From: Apium graveolens
Lineage: Eukaryota; Streptophyta; Magnoliopsida; Apiales; Apiaceae
Length of the DNA stretch: 64,000 nucleotides
Assembly (NCBI RefSeq): GCF_009905375.1
Contig: NC_133652.1
Coordinates: 17,286,850-17,350,849 of the forward strand
Direction: 5' to 3'
Shown: piece by piece, positions 33,086 through 45,069 of the stretch
Layout: every line of letters starts with the position of its first letter
Numbering within the stretch: position 1 is the stretch's first letter
Position numbers and translations under genes: made by a program
Notes under the pieces: generated by a model
Told to the model about the DNA's origin: nothing
Seen by the model: only the letters and a program-made list of their open reading frames with translations
Databases searched by the model: none

Positions 33086-33641
33086 TTTATGTTTAGTTTT
33101 CAGATCTTACTTAAACAGGATAAATCAGTACTTACTGGAAGTCAGTACTTAAGGATATCAGTACTTATATTATCAGGAGATAATCATCAGAAGATGGATA
33201 TCAGAACTTAAGTACTGAAGGACGTTCAGATAAGGACAACAGCTGATTAAAGGAAAGAAGATCGAGATAAACATAAGTAGAGATATGCATGAAGGAGGAA
33301 TTCTATGTAGAATAGAATACTTGGAAGAAAAGATATCTTATTGATATATTTTAGGAAGCAGAATTATATTCCATATCAATTAGCGATTATCTTGTAACTG
33401 TGTAATATATAAACACAGACATAGGGTTTACACTATAAGTGTTATCATATTCGAGAAGATTATTCATTGTAACCCTAGCAGCTCTCGTGATATTTGTTCA
33501 TCACTGAGAGGTAACAGTTCCATACTGTAACAGAGTTTATTATTTCAATAAAGTTTGTTTTCTGTTACTTGAGTTATTAAAGTTCGATTTGATTGTACTA
33601 TACAATGTATTCACCCCCTCTGCAGTGTGTGTGACCTAACA
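33061..33641 (+). repeat. 3' LTR of S2, 5' end deleted
   Basis: It starts at TTGATAATGTCATGG, which is about ten bases inside a complete LTR, and ends CCTAACA at 33641 before the duplication AACTA. The junction with gag shows at most one or two bases of shared sequence. Confidence 0.9.
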
Positions 33642-33646
33642 AACTA

Positions 33647-33867
33647 TTTTCAGATTTAATTAGTAATCAAATATTATTTATGTACCCTATGTATAGATCT
33701 CTCCTCGTATATAGCAAATGAGCGTTATAAATAATTTCGATGGATGGGGTTGTGCTAGGTTGCGAGAGAATAAAGTGAAATTTAATACATATTTCAAAAG
33801 TGCATGAATTCTGTTAAACAACATTTATAAGAATTTAACTAAGAAGACCAACATATTTTACGTTGTA
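33647..33867. other. Short AT-rich spacer
   Basis: Unassigned sequence between S2 and S3. It ends with TCAGT (33868-33872), the target duplication of S3. Confidence 0.5.
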
Positions 33868-33872
33868 TCAGT

Positions 33873-34438
33873 TGTTAGGTCACACAACACTGTAGAAGGG
33901 GGTTGAAAACAGTGTTATTACAATCAAATCGATCTTGAACACAAGTAACAGTAAACAGATATATTCAATATAATAAATTCTGTTACAATGGAACTGTTCT
34001 CTCTCAATGATGAACAAATATCACTAAGAGCTGCTAGGTTACAATGAATAATGTATCTCAATAATGATAACACATATAGTGTAAACCTATGTCTGTGTTT
34101 ATATACTACACAGTTACAAGATAACTTCTAATTGATATGGAATATAATTCTGTCTCCTAAAATATATCAATCAGATATCTTATACAAGTCTTCCAGTCTT
34201 CTAATTCTTTCCATGCATATCTTCTTTTGTTTTAGTCTCGATCTTCTACTGTTAATCAGCTTCCTTCCTTAACTGTAAGTCCTCCCGTACTTAATTTCTG
34301 ACATGACCTTAAGTCCTGATATTATGTTCCGACTTCCAGTAAGTACTGATTCCAGTAAGTCCTGATATTTCCTGTTTGTTAAGATCTGAAAACTAAACAT
34401 GAAACATATTAGACATGACATCTCAAATATATCTAACA
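33873..34438 (-). repeat. 3' LTR of S3, with polypurine tract
   Basis: On the minus strand it begins TGTTAGATATATTTG at 34438 and ends GACCTAACA at 33873. The polypurine tract AGTTGGGGGAGAT (34439-34451) directly precedes it. Confidence 0.92.
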
Positions 34439-34576
34439 ATCTCCCCCAACTTGTAAATTATGCAAAATATACAAGTTAATAGATTTGATGATGTCAAAAA
34501 CATTTAAGTTCAAATGCATAAAGAATTTAACTGAATAACTAACTACAACTTACAGTCCTTGTAGCTTTTACCAATC

Positions 34577-36720
34577 TCACTGAGTCAATCTGAATCCATA
34601 ATGATTCTTAACAAAGTGTGATATCAGCTTTTCTTCTTTAATCCTCGGGACCTGAGAGAGTGTAGTCTTGACTTGCTTTATTTCTTCATTCTGACTTCCA
34701 ATCTGATAGATTACAGTCCTTATCGCAGAGATATGGTTTCTTTCTAAACCATTGTCCAATTTTATAATCAAAAAAAGTAAAAAGTCTTCTTCACAATCTA
34801 CATACTATGACTAGGAATGCAGTACAAGGAATTCCCGACATCTCGTATAAAATATAAAATAAAATGAGTATAAAAAAGCAAAAGGCTTTTCATAATGTCC
34901 ATTTTTTATCATAAAGAGTCGTCAAAAAAATTTTTGTTCTTTTTACGTTATGAGCTCAATGTCGATAAATCCGCGAGTCTAGAAATTCATTTCTGACAAT
35001 TGAACCTTCTCGAACTGTTTCTTAGTCTTATTACCCTAGGATGAGAAGAGTCTTCATTGTAGCATAGACATTTCTCTTTTAGTATTACCTCAAGCTTAGC
35101 AGAATCCTTCTTCATAGGAATTTCACTTCCATCATCTTCAACAATACATGGAATGAATTCTGTTAATCTTGAACCATAAATTCTTGCTTTATCTTTGATG
35201 GTCTTCAATATGAAGTTTGACCATCTCCTGGTAATATTAGACTTTACTTCTAAAAGGTAATGAAAGAATTGAAGTTCTTTCAGAGTTTTGTTTAATACAT
35301 CTGATTCTGACATCTGATATGTCCTTCCATCTTCAAGTAATAGAATCAGATTTTCTTTGATGTTGTGCTTATCATGAGCATCTAGTACCACTTGAATAGA
35401 GATAACCTTGTTAAGGTGTTTCTGAGTAACATCTTCAAGAGGTTTATCAGTTAGTAAAAATGGATCTCTTGTAGAAACTTCAAGTCCTGTTTTGATTTTA
35501 ACTTCATCAGAACCTAGTCTAGCCATGTCTCTTGGTTCTCTAGTATTTAACCCAATAGTCATGAAAGTAAACAGTATTTGGCTTTTTTTGGATCTGATGG
35601 TTTGACATTTTTCCACAGAAGTTTCTTTTTATCAGCTACTTCCATTTTGTCTAAATCAACTTGAGCACTGTCAGAGGTTAACTTCTTGACTTTATCAGAA
35701 CTTGTTGTTTTTGCTTTTGCTTGCTGTTCTTCACTCTGAACAACTTGAGCTTTGTCAGAGGTTGTCTTTGATTCTTCAGAAATCTTCTTTCTTTTCAGAG
35801 TTTGAACATCTTCTCCAGTCAGAGTATCATCATCATGAATTGTAGTTTGATAGATAGGATCTATCACAACTGAAGGTATTTTCCTCTTTTGAAACTTTGT
35901 AGGTTCATCAACATTTTCCTTTCCTTTCCATTTAAGATCAATCTCAGATTGTGATCTTGTTTTGGGCTTTGATGCCTTAGAAATTGTCTTCTCTTTGATC
36001 ACAATGCCTTTCTCCTTAGACCTTGGAGGTTTCTTTATAACAGAAGCTTTTGGCTTTAGATTTGTCTTTTCAGCTTTAAATCTAGCTTCTTCCTCCTTGA
36101 GATTATCTGAATCCATTCCTGGATTATGTTTCAAAAACAATCTTCTAGCAATTTCTTCATCAAGTGTCTGAATCTTGGGATCCTTGTAGTAGACAGTAGT
36201 TTGCTTTCCCTCGAGCTTTAGAGTTTGCATGAACTTTTGAGAATCTTGACTTCCACCTTGTATCAGAACATCAGGCTTTGTCAGACTTTGCTCATCAGAA
36301 CTTGATCTCAGACTTTGAATTTCAATACTTGCTATCAAATTTTCTGTTTGAACAGCTTCAGAACTTGTCTTCTTTTGAGTAGAAGATTTGCTTGCATCAG
36401 AGTTTAGTTTCACTTTGCTACTTTGTCTACTCTAAGCTTGACCTCTACCCTGACTCCCCTGGTCATCAGTTTCATCATCTGTCTTCTTCAGTATTTGATC
36501 ATCTGAGCATTTGGACTTAACTATCTTCTCCCCCCTTTTTGGCATCATCAGATAGTAGGATTGGGAGAAGAAGTTCTACTGAAGTTTGAATTTCATTCAA
36601 TTAAGCCTGTTGAGAAGCTTGATTAGCCAGGACCTCAGAGATTTGGGCCTGTTGCTTCTCTTGAGTTTTCTCAATTGCCTCTACTTTTTCAGAAATAGTA
36701 AAAAGTTAAAGCATGAGTTA
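34577..36720 (-). pseudogene. Env-like ORF of S3, C-terminal part, with an insertion
   Basis: On the minus strand it begins in a Gln-rich stretch near 36690 that matches S1 around 26890-26960, so the N-terminal domain has been lost. Two overlapping open stretches follow (36413-35559 and 35616-34987) with a frame change near 35600. The conserved C-terminal block ends in SSHPRVIRL at about 35025. The sequence resumes at about 34765 with LDNGLERN and IYQIGSQNEEI, equivalent to the tail after 28300 of S1. In between are about 260 bp of unrelated DNA. Function unknown, as for S1. Confidence 0.72.
34765..35025. other. Foreign 260-bp segment inside the S3 env-like ORF
   Basis: It separates two halves of an otherwise continuous protein match (see the env-like entry). 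Its composition differs from the element, with sequence such as GTCGATAAATCCGCGAGTC near 34960. I see no target duplication or terminal repeat. It might be organelle-derived filler DNA, but I could not identify it. Confidence 0.5.
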
Positions 36721-37971
36721 ATGGGCACGAGAAATAAGTAACAATTACTGTGAACATGCAGTTTTTCAAGACAAACACATTTACCACTAACCCAAATTAT
36801 TATGACTGTTTTATCTCACCTAAATATATTCTGATTAAATATGACTGTTTCAGTATTTACCACAAATAAGTTAAGTAGAAAATAATGCCACGCAAGCATC
36901 AGAGTTTCCATCAGGATTTAATATCAAAACTTGACTATTATCAAATTTTAACAGTCATCAGAACATGGCTTCTGTACTTAAAAAGTGAATGTTTGTTTGT
37001 GATTCTTCATACAAATACTGACTTGTTTCATCAGAGTTTAAATATCAGAACTTCCATCAGAACTTGTCCTCAGAATTTATACAAATGACACTTAACTGTT
37101 TGTCAAAAACAACTTAATCACCACAGTAATTTTCATCATTCATATGGAGTGAGAGTGTGTGCATTTAGCAGAATATCAGATAAAGAGTAAAGTCTGATAA
37201 ACTTCAGTACATCTTAGAAATAAGGCATAACTAAGAAAAGTGCTTAAAATCTGTCATCAATCATGAAGTCTACTATAGAACAAATTTATGCATGAGTCCA
37301 CCTCAACTGTTTGTGCTCATTTTATGCATCTTTTAGAATTCTTTTTCACAGTGGCTTCTCAGTGTAAGTGAGTCACAACTGCTTATCAGAATTTATGCTA
37401 TTATCAGAGTATTTCTCCAGTAATCAGAGAATATGAAAAGTCACCAACAAAAAATTATTTGCTTTTCTAATGCATATTACCTAATACCAGCAATGCACTT
37501 GGGTCTTCCCTTCCACATTATTTTCTCTAGATCTCAAAGGAGTACCTGACTTTAATTTTTCGTTTCTTTTGATAAGTGAGGCTTATCAAGCATGTGGTTC
37601 ATCCTTAAGGTTTACTTACATCAGAATTTGACAGATAAGAAGCAGGAATCTAGTTTGTGACTTAGTAATAAGATACACAAAGTAAATTTGACTAATCTCA
37701 AAATTAGAATTTGCTTGTGTTAATGAGTTTCCACATAAATAAATAATTCAAACATGGGATTTCTAGTATGTTAAAGAATACTAGGTCAGCATCTAGTACA
37801 GTAATCCTCATTGGATTGAATAGTCACAGAACATTCAAATCACTATCAGAGTATATAGATCCACATTAGATAACAATCAACATTTAATGAATTTCAATTT
37901 AAGAACAGATTACATGAAGATAAGACAATCTGTAAACACTGATCATAAAGTCTGATGCATGAGAACAAAAA
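36721..37971 (-). other. Pol to env-like spacer of S3
   Basis: Sequence colinear with the S1 spacer is recognisable at about 37130-37970 (for example the CACTGTGGCTTCTCAGTG region seen in reverse). The small ORF seen in S1 is not found. The motif TTCTCGTGCCCATTAA is kept at 36718-36733. Confidence 0.55.
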
Positions 37972-39449
37972 CTAAGCAGATTTAGAGAAAGAACCTGAAA
38001 CCATTCCAAGTTTATTTACCAGTCTTGTAAAAGTAGCTTCCCATAGTGGTTTTGTGAAGATATTTGCTAGTTGTTGATCTATTAGAACAAAATGCAATTC
38101 TACTGTACCTTCCATCACATGTTCCCTTAAAGAGCCAATCATACCTCTGTAGTTAGTAATATCTATTGATGAACCAGTATCTTTATGTAACTTGATTGCA
38201 GTGGCCATGGGAGTGGATGTTGAACTGTCTTGCATTCCGAATTTCTTGAATAAATTTCTGGTGTACTTGGATTGACAGATAAAAGTACCTTCTTCATTTT
38301 ACTTGACTTGAAGGCCAAGAAAATAACTAAGTTCTCCCATCATACTCATTTGATATCTTGACTGCATTAGCTTTGTAAACCTTTCACAGAGTTTGGCATT
38401 TGTAGAACCAAATATGATATCATCAACATATATCTATACCAAAACTAAGTACTTTCCATGGTTGAGGTAGAACAGTGTTTTATCAATTGTACCTCTGTGA
38501 AATCCACTTTCCAGAAGGAATTGAGCTAAAGTCTCTTACCATGCTATTGGAGCTTGCTTAAGGCCATAAAGTGCTTTGTCAAGTCTGTAGACATGATTTG
38601 GAAATTTTGAATCTACAAAGCCTGGAGGTTGTTCAACATACACCTCTTCTTCCAATTCTCCATTAAGAAAAGCACTTTTTACATCCATTTGAAAGACTTT
38701 AAACTTTTTGTGAGCAGCATAAGCCAAAAAGATTCTTATAGCTTCCAATCTAGCAACTGGTGCAAGTGTTTCATCAAAATTAATACCCTCATGTTGAGAG
38801 TAACCCTTAGCAACCAGCCTTGCTTTATTCCTTGTAATTATGCCATCACTGTCAGTTTTATTTCTGAACACCCATTTTGTGCCAACAACTGATCTGTTCT
38901 TTGGTCTTGGCACTAGGATCCAGACTTTGTTTCTTTCAAATTCATTTAACTCTTCCTGCATTGCTTGCACCCAATCAGCATCTTGAAGAGCTTCTTCCAC
39001 TTTCTTTGGTTCAGTCTGAGATAGAAAAGAATGATAGAGACATAATTTGATGTTGCAGTTCTAGTTCTGACACCTGCTTCAGGATCTCCAATTGTTAAGT
39101 CAGGTGTATGTGATTTGGTCCACTTCCTTATAAATGAAAGTTGATTTCTAGAACTGGATCCTCCCCCATGATCCATGTTATCTCCATCAGCATTTTCTGA
39201 TGCTCCCCCTGTAGTTATGCTCTCTGAGAATTCAGAATTTGAATTGGATCCTTCAGGTCTTGAAGTATCAGAGTTTCTAGAATTATCAGAATTTGGCTCA
39301 TCAGAACTTGATGAATTAGAACTTGAAGAGCCAGAGACAGGTTTTGATGCTTCTTGAGAGTCTTGAGTTGTGGTAGGATCTTCAGCTTGATCCCCATGGA
39401 CAGGTGCATTTTCCTTTGAAGTTTTTACCACAATTTCAATGACATCCAA
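37972..39449 (-). pseudogene. RT and RNase H remnant of S3
   Basis: The minus strand encodes the RT N-terminal half openly (39000-38536: [45 protein letters not shown]). The palm region with the YVDD equivalent follows near 38430 but in a damaged frame. A final open stretch (38235-37972) joins NYRGMIGSL directly to REHVMEGTVELHFV. Compared with S1 this removes about 500 bp, including the SDADFAG, TADTEY and CDNQSAIA motifs, so RNase H is absent. The upstream part (39449-39000) is the acidic Ser-rich linker after integrase. Confidence 0.85.
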
Positions 39450-39489
39450 ACTTAACCCGTCAGAACTTACAGGATCAGAGTTTAAGTCA

Positions 39490-40851
39490 TCAGAAATTTA
39501 CAGAATCAGAATTTAAGTCTTCATTTTCAAATCTCAGCTGATCGTGATCATTGAAATCTTCAAGTCCAGTCATCTTCTTATCATCAAAAGATACATTGAT
39601 AGATTCCATGACAACCCTTGTTCTTAAATTATAGACTCTGAAGGCTTTTATGGAAAATGGATATCCAACAAAAATCCCTTCATCAGCTTTTAGATCAAAT
39701 TTTGACAGTTGTTCAGGATGAGTCTTAAGAACAAAACACTTACATCCAAATATATGAAAGTATTTTAGATTTGGCTTCTTTTTCTTCACCATCTCATATG
39801 GTGTTTTTCCATGCTTGTTTATGAGTGTAACATTCTGTGTAAAATAAGCAGTTTGCACAACTTCAGCCCAAAAGTAGGTTGGTAGCTTTGCTTCATCAAG
39901 CATAGTTCGTGCAGCTTCAATGAGAGTCCTGTTCTTTCTTTCCACAACTCCATTTTGCTGTGGAGTTCCAGGTGCATAAAATTCATGTTTGATTCTATGC
40001 TCTTTGCATAACTCTTCCATGATTGAATTTTTGAACTCAGTGCCATTATCACTTCTTATAATTTTAACAGAATTTTTGACCAACTTATCCAGCTGTCTGA
40101 CATGATCAGTTAGAGTAGATGCAATTTCATTCTTCTTGTGCAAGAAATACACCCAAGTGTATCTTGTGAACTCATCCACTATAACCATGGCATATTTCTT
40201 CCTTGCAATAGACATGACATTGACTGGACCAAATAGATCAACATGAAGTAGGTGATAAGGGTCAAGAATTGAGGATTCAGTTTTGCTCTTGAAAGAAGAT
40301 TTTCTTTGTTTTGCCTTTTGACATGAATCACAAAGGCCATCAGGAGAAAATACTGATTTTGGCAATCCTCTCACAAGATCTTTCTTTACAAGCTCATTTA
40401 TGTTGTTGAAATGAGAGAGTCTTTTATGCCAATTCCATCTTTCTTCAATTGATGCTCTACTCAACAGACATAATGCAGAACCATCAAAACTTGTTGAAAG
40501 TCTGGCTTCATAAATGTTACCATGCCTGTAACCTTTTAGAACCACTTTGCTTGTAGAATTGCTTACAACTTCACAGTGTTCTTCAAAGAAATCCACATGA
40601 TAGCCTCTGTCACAGATTTGACTCACACTTAGCAGATTTTGTTTAAGTCCTGAGACAAGAGCTACTGTTTCAATGATGACATTCCCAAGATTTATATTGC
40701 CATATCCCAGAGTTTTTCCCATGTTGTCATCTCCATAAGAAACTCCTGGGCCAGTTTTCTCCATAAAGTCTGATAGAAGGGCTTTATTTCCAGTCATATG
40801 TCCTGAACATCCACTGTCCAGCACTAGGATATCTTTCCTGTTGCCCTGCAA
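39490..40851 (-). pseudogene. Protease and integrase of S3, long open frame
   Basis: 453 codons without a stop. LDSGCSGHMTG marks the protease. WHKRLSHFN and CDSCQKAKQ mark the integrase zinc-binding part (one residue shorter than in S1). HVDLFGPVN, RSDNGTEFKN and PQQNGVVERKNRT carry the three catalytic acids. The frame breaks near 39490 in the Ser/Asp-rich linker before RT. It keeps the sense codons at several sites where S1 has stops, which lets those stops be recognised as mutations. Confidence 0.9.
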
Positions 40852-40939
40852 TCACAAAGACCACTAATGGTTAGTTTTAAGGACCCAGACTTGCTTGGAT
40901 CCTTTGGCCTTTTTAAGTTTGTTAGCATTTGCAGCGAAT

Positions 40940-43195
40940 TTAATATCGAAGTTTTCTGCTAACATGATGTTTATCAGAACTTATATCAGACTTTACACTA
41001 GAAGGAATTAAAGTAACTTTCTTCAAAGAAGATTTTATTTGATAATAATCATAGTTCAAACTATGATATTCCTTACAAGTATAAATGGAATGACATAAAC
41101 TACCATAATAAAAACAAGGATTTTGTGGCTTAAACCTAACAGACTGACTCTTAATTCCTGACTTAGGAGGTAAAGAGTTTATATTCTTATTCTTCCTGTA
41201 AAAAGAAGCAAGATGGTTAGAGTTTCCACAATTATAACATTTCTTTCTAGGAGCATTAGGAACAGGCATATAATTATTGCTTTTATTCACATCTTCCTTA
41301 CCATTCCTATTTTTCCTAGCTGCCTTTACCTTGTTGACATTCCTAATTTCTTTCAGCTTATGCTTAAGTTGCTTCTTTGTCATTAAGCCTATGTTAGTTT
41401 CAGCTGGTTTATCCTGTTCTAATTTGTCAAAAGTTGACTTTTCCTTAACTTCTGCTATAGGTTCTTTCATCTTTTCAGAATCAGACTTTACAGTTTTAGC
41501 TACAAACTTAACAGGATTCACCTTTGGCTTAGCAGTCTATTTAACAACAATTGGCTCAATTTGTTCAGTTCCTTTTTCACTTTTATCATCTCCATAACCT
41601 AAGCCCTCTTTCCAGTTTCCACTACTTAATAAATTATGAGTTGTTCTACCAGAGTTAGTCCAAGTCCTGATAATCTCTCTTTCTTTTTCTAACTCAGTTT
41701 TTAGAGATTAATTCAATTTTAGCACTTCATCTCTAATATAAAAAGCATCATCTCTATCTTTCTGAGTTTGATGGAACATAACTAACTCTTTTTCTAAATA
41801 GTCATTCCTTTTCTTATACGCAAGATTTTCAGAAGTTAATCTTTCACATGTTAAAGTTTGATCTCTGTAACTGATAAACATGGTTTTAAGATAATAATCT
41901 CAACTCAGTAATATCATCAGTATGAAAATCATAAGTTGTTTGAGGTACCTTCAATTTAGCAGTTTCAGGGCTGCCATCAGCATTTGCCATCAAGGCAAAA
42001 TTCACCTCATCTTCAGAATCTGAAGAGTTTGTCCAGCTTTTCTTCTTTGTGACAAGTGCCTTGCCTTTGTCACTCTTTCCTTTCTTGCAGTCGGGAGATA
42101 TATGGCCTCTTTCACTACAATTGTAGCATTTGACATTTGAGTTATCTCCTCTGTCAGACTTTGCACTTTTGCCTTCAGACTTTCTGATCTCTTTCTTATC
42201 AGCACTTACACATTTCCTGGAAAACATCTTTCCCTTTCTGAATTTCCTGTAGGCTATCTTTGTGATACCCTTCACCATAAGAGCACACAATTTCATCATC
42301 TCTGCATCATCATCCATTTCAGGTAAGCTTTCAGTTTCTGAATCATCAGAATATGATGACTCTGAATCAGACTTTATGATGAGAGCCTTTTCTTTGCCCT
42401 TCTTTGAGACAACAACTTTAGGAGATTCCTCTTCAGCCTTAAGAGCAACTATCCTTGACTTTCTCCCATGTCTCTTGCTCCTTTGATCCATCTCAAGCTC
42501 ATAATTCTTGAGCATACCATAAATTTCATCAAGAGTAGTTTCATCAAGAGCATAGTTGTCTCTTATGGTAGTAGACTTCAAATCCCAATTTTCAGGAAGA
42601 GCTAAAAAAAATTTCAGATTTGAATCTTCAAGATCATATTCCTTGTCCACCAGTGACAGATCATTCAAGAGTTGACAAACCTGTCATATAATTCAGTTAA
42701 TGACTCACCAGCTTTTGAGTCAAAGTGCTCATACTCTTGAGTGAGTATAGTCCTCCTGTTCTTTTTGATTGCATCAGTTCCCTGGCATCTTATCTCCAAA
42801 GCATCCCATATCTCCTTTGCAGTCTTGCAATTAATTACCCTGTTTGACATGACATTATCAATGACACTATGCAGCAAATGCCTTACCCTTGCATCCTTGG
42901 CAATAGATGAGATGTCTTCAGCTGTGTAATCACCTTTCTCCTTTGGTATGGACTTTGCTGGTTGATCTACAACTACAACAGAGAGCTTGGTAGGCTTATA
43001 TGGTCCTTCATTAATCCTATCAAGGTATTCTGGATCTGTAGCTTCCAGAAACATAGCCATCTTCACTTTCCATATGGGATACTCAGAAGGTCTCAGTATG
43101 GGAACCCTAATAGTCTCATATCGACTGTGGATTTGAGTGTTTTTAGTTACTTCACTTTTGGTAGGTTTGGTTGGAGTTTGTGCTTCTTCAGACAT
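40940..43195 (-). pseudogene. Gag of S3, frameshifted
   Basis: The start MSEEAQTPTKP at 43195 follows the PBS. The N-terminal core runs to about 42665, where a one-base change shifts the frame, and it continues at 42668-41886 with the knuckle CYNCSERGHISPDC. Further breaks lie near 41885 and 41520. The second knuckle reads CYNCGNSNHLASFY and the third CFYYGSLCHSIYTC, so each has lost one zinc-binding Cys to Tyr. At the site of the shared early stop in S1 and S2 this copy has GAA. Confidence 0.87.
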
Positions 43196-43234
43196 GATTG
43201 TTTGGATCTTTACTGTATGTGTGTTAACAAATAA

Positions 43235-43246
43235 GCTCTGATACCA
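43235..43246 (-). promoter_or_regulatory. Primer-binding site of S3, initiator tRNA-Met
   Basis: On the minus strand TGGTATCAGAGC follows the 5' LTR by two bases. Confidence 0.9.
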
Positions 43247-43248
43247 AT

Positions 43249-44545
43249 TGTTAGGTCACACAACACTGTAGAAGGGGGTTGAATACAATGTTATTACAAT
43301 CAAATCGATCTTGAACACAAGTAACAGTTAGGGGTGAGCAAAACCGTACCGAAACCGAAAAACTGAACCGAACCGTAAAATTTCGGTTCGATTTGGTTTG
43401 ACTTTTTTCAAAAATTTCGGTTATTTCGGTTTTTCGGTTTAAACCGAAATAAAATCGGTTCGGTTTTTCAAATTAATTCGGTTTAACCGAATTAACCGAA
43501 TTATACACATATATATTTTTAATTACATTTTATATATAATATAACATGAACTTGGTAGTAATCGGAGAGTACATTGGTTATAAACTTAACTTTTGTAGTA
43601 TATTTGTGTAAAATGACGACAAGAGTCTCGAAGGCATGTTATAATTATATATAAACTTAAATTAAATTGAGTGGTTGTGAAATTTTTATATTTTAATTTG
43701 TAGTTTTCTAGTGACAGTGTTTAACTTTAATTATAATTTACATATTTAACTTCTCAAATTATTTTTCTCCTTTTTATTAAATTGTGTTAATGGTTTTTAA
43801 TTTATTTTATTTTATTTTTTTAATTTGGCTATAAGACACAACCTTATCTGTGTGTGTAGAAATAAAATATTTTTAAATATTTTGGTTTTTTATAACCGAA
43901 CCGAATAAACCAAAATAATTTGGTTCGGTTTTCGGTTCGGTTTATAAGTAAGTTCGGTTCGGTTATATAAAAATCAGCTATTCGGTTTTCGGTTAATTCG
44001 GTTCGGTTCGGTTCGGTTTCTAACCGAACCGACCGAATGCTCAGCCCTAGTAACAGTAAATAAATATATTCAATATAATAAATTCTGTTACAATGGGACT
44101 GTTCTCTCTCAGTGATGAACAAATATCACTAAGAGCTGCTAGGTTATAATGAACAATGTATCTCGATAATGATAACACATATAATGTAAACCTATGTTTG
44201 TGTTTATATACTACACAGTTACAAGATAACTTCTAATTGATATGGAATATAATTCTGTCTCCTAAAATATATCAATCAGATATCTTATACAAGTCTTCCA
44301 GTCTTCTAATTCTTTCCATGCATATCTTCTTTTGTTTTAGAGTCTCGATCTTCTACTGTTAATCAACTTCCTTCCTCAACTATAAGTCCTCCCGTACTTA
44401 AGTTCTGACATGACCTTAAGTCCTGATATTATGTTCCGACTTCCAGTAAGTACTGATTCCAGTAAGTCCTGATATTTCCTGTTTGTTAAGATCTGAAAAC
44501 TAAACATGAAACATATTAGACATGACATCTCAAATATATCTAACA
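43249..44545 (-). repeat. 5' LTR of S3, interrupted by a hAT-type element
   Basis: It matches the 3' LTR at 33873-34438 except for the 729-bp insertion (element plus duplication) at 43329-44057. The outer end at 44545 is followed by the target duplication TCAGT. Confidence 0.92.
43329..44049. mobile_element. hAT-type miniature element in the S3 LTR
   Basis: Ends TAGGGGTGAGCA and (inverted) TAGGGCTGAGCA form terminal inverted repeats with one mismatch in 12. An 8-bp target duplication GTAACAGT flanks it (43321-43328 and 44050-44057); the uninterrupted LTR at about 33945 has it once. Eight bp is the hAT signature. At 721 bp it has no transposase. Both subterminal regions are dense in direct and inverted copies of AACCGAACCG, which can fold back on each other. 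Confidence 0.9.
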
Positions 44546-44550
44546 TCAGT

Positions 44551-45069
44551 AATTAACTCATGTTTATAAATATTATATTGTTGGTAATCGAGTAAGATGG
44601 GAACATGTACTTTAATTGATTTGATAAAGTTTGATAAATTTAAAGGAAAAATGAGAAATAACAATGGTTCAAAATTAATATGAAATTGATAAAATGATTA
44701 AAGGTTAAAATGATTGAGTATTGTTCATCTTTCAATTTTTCGGTTGCTTAAACTGAGAAAAATGTCCGGGTGCTTAAAAATAAAAAACCAATGACTTGTA
44801 TGATAGTCGATAAATCCATTAAAGTAAATTTGAATGGTTAATATAAAATTTAGCCTATTTTTATACATACATATTCAAATGTTAAAAACAATGATTTTAA
44901 TTAAATACATTTTTAGTCCCCATTTGACTCTTTAAGTGGTCAATTTGATAAAAAAATAAAAAGCAATTTTTCACAATTTTAGAAAACTAAAAGATACGTT
45001 TGGAAGTATATTGAATAATATTTTTAATGATAAATTTCTTATAAATTTTGTAATTATTATATATATACA
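44551..45069. other. AT-rich spacer
   Basis: No recognisable ORF or repeat. The truncated left end of S4 probably lies near its right margin. Confidence 0.45.

Larger units (their letters stand above)
30852..33641 (+). mobile_element. S2: gag-only internal deletion derivative of the S1 family
   Basis: Target duplications AACTA (30847-30851 and 33642-33646) flank a 2.79-kb element. It has a complete 5' LTR, a PBS and gag. At 33060/33061 the gag frame is joined directly to a 3' LTR that lacks its first ten or so bases. Protease, integrase, RT, RNase H, the 3' ORFs and the polypurine tract are missing. Because the polypurine tract is needed to make cDNA, the deletion probably happened after insertion. 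The two LTRs differ at about ten sites by eye. Confidence 0.92.
33873..44545 (-). mobile_element. S3: decayed Sirevirus-type copia element, inverted relative to S1
   Basis: Target duplications TCAGT (33868-33872 and 44546-44550) flank an element with LTRs of about 566-568 bp once a hAT-type insertion in the 5' LTR is removed. The order on the minus strand is PBS, gag, protease, integrase, RT, remnant RNase H, spacer and env-like C-terminus, then polypurine tract. The family is related to but distinct from S1 (LTR start TGTTAGATAT shared, body diverged). Three internal losses are visible: most of RNase H (junction about 38131), the small-ORF region, and the N-terminal part of the env-like ORF (junction about 36700). 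An extra segment at about 34765-35025 interrupts the env-like C-terminus. Confidence 0.92.

Noticed and set aside
15994..33641. S1 and S2 as a tandem segmental duplication
   Set aside because: They have different perfect target duplications (ACTTA and AACTA) and different flanks, so they inserted independently.
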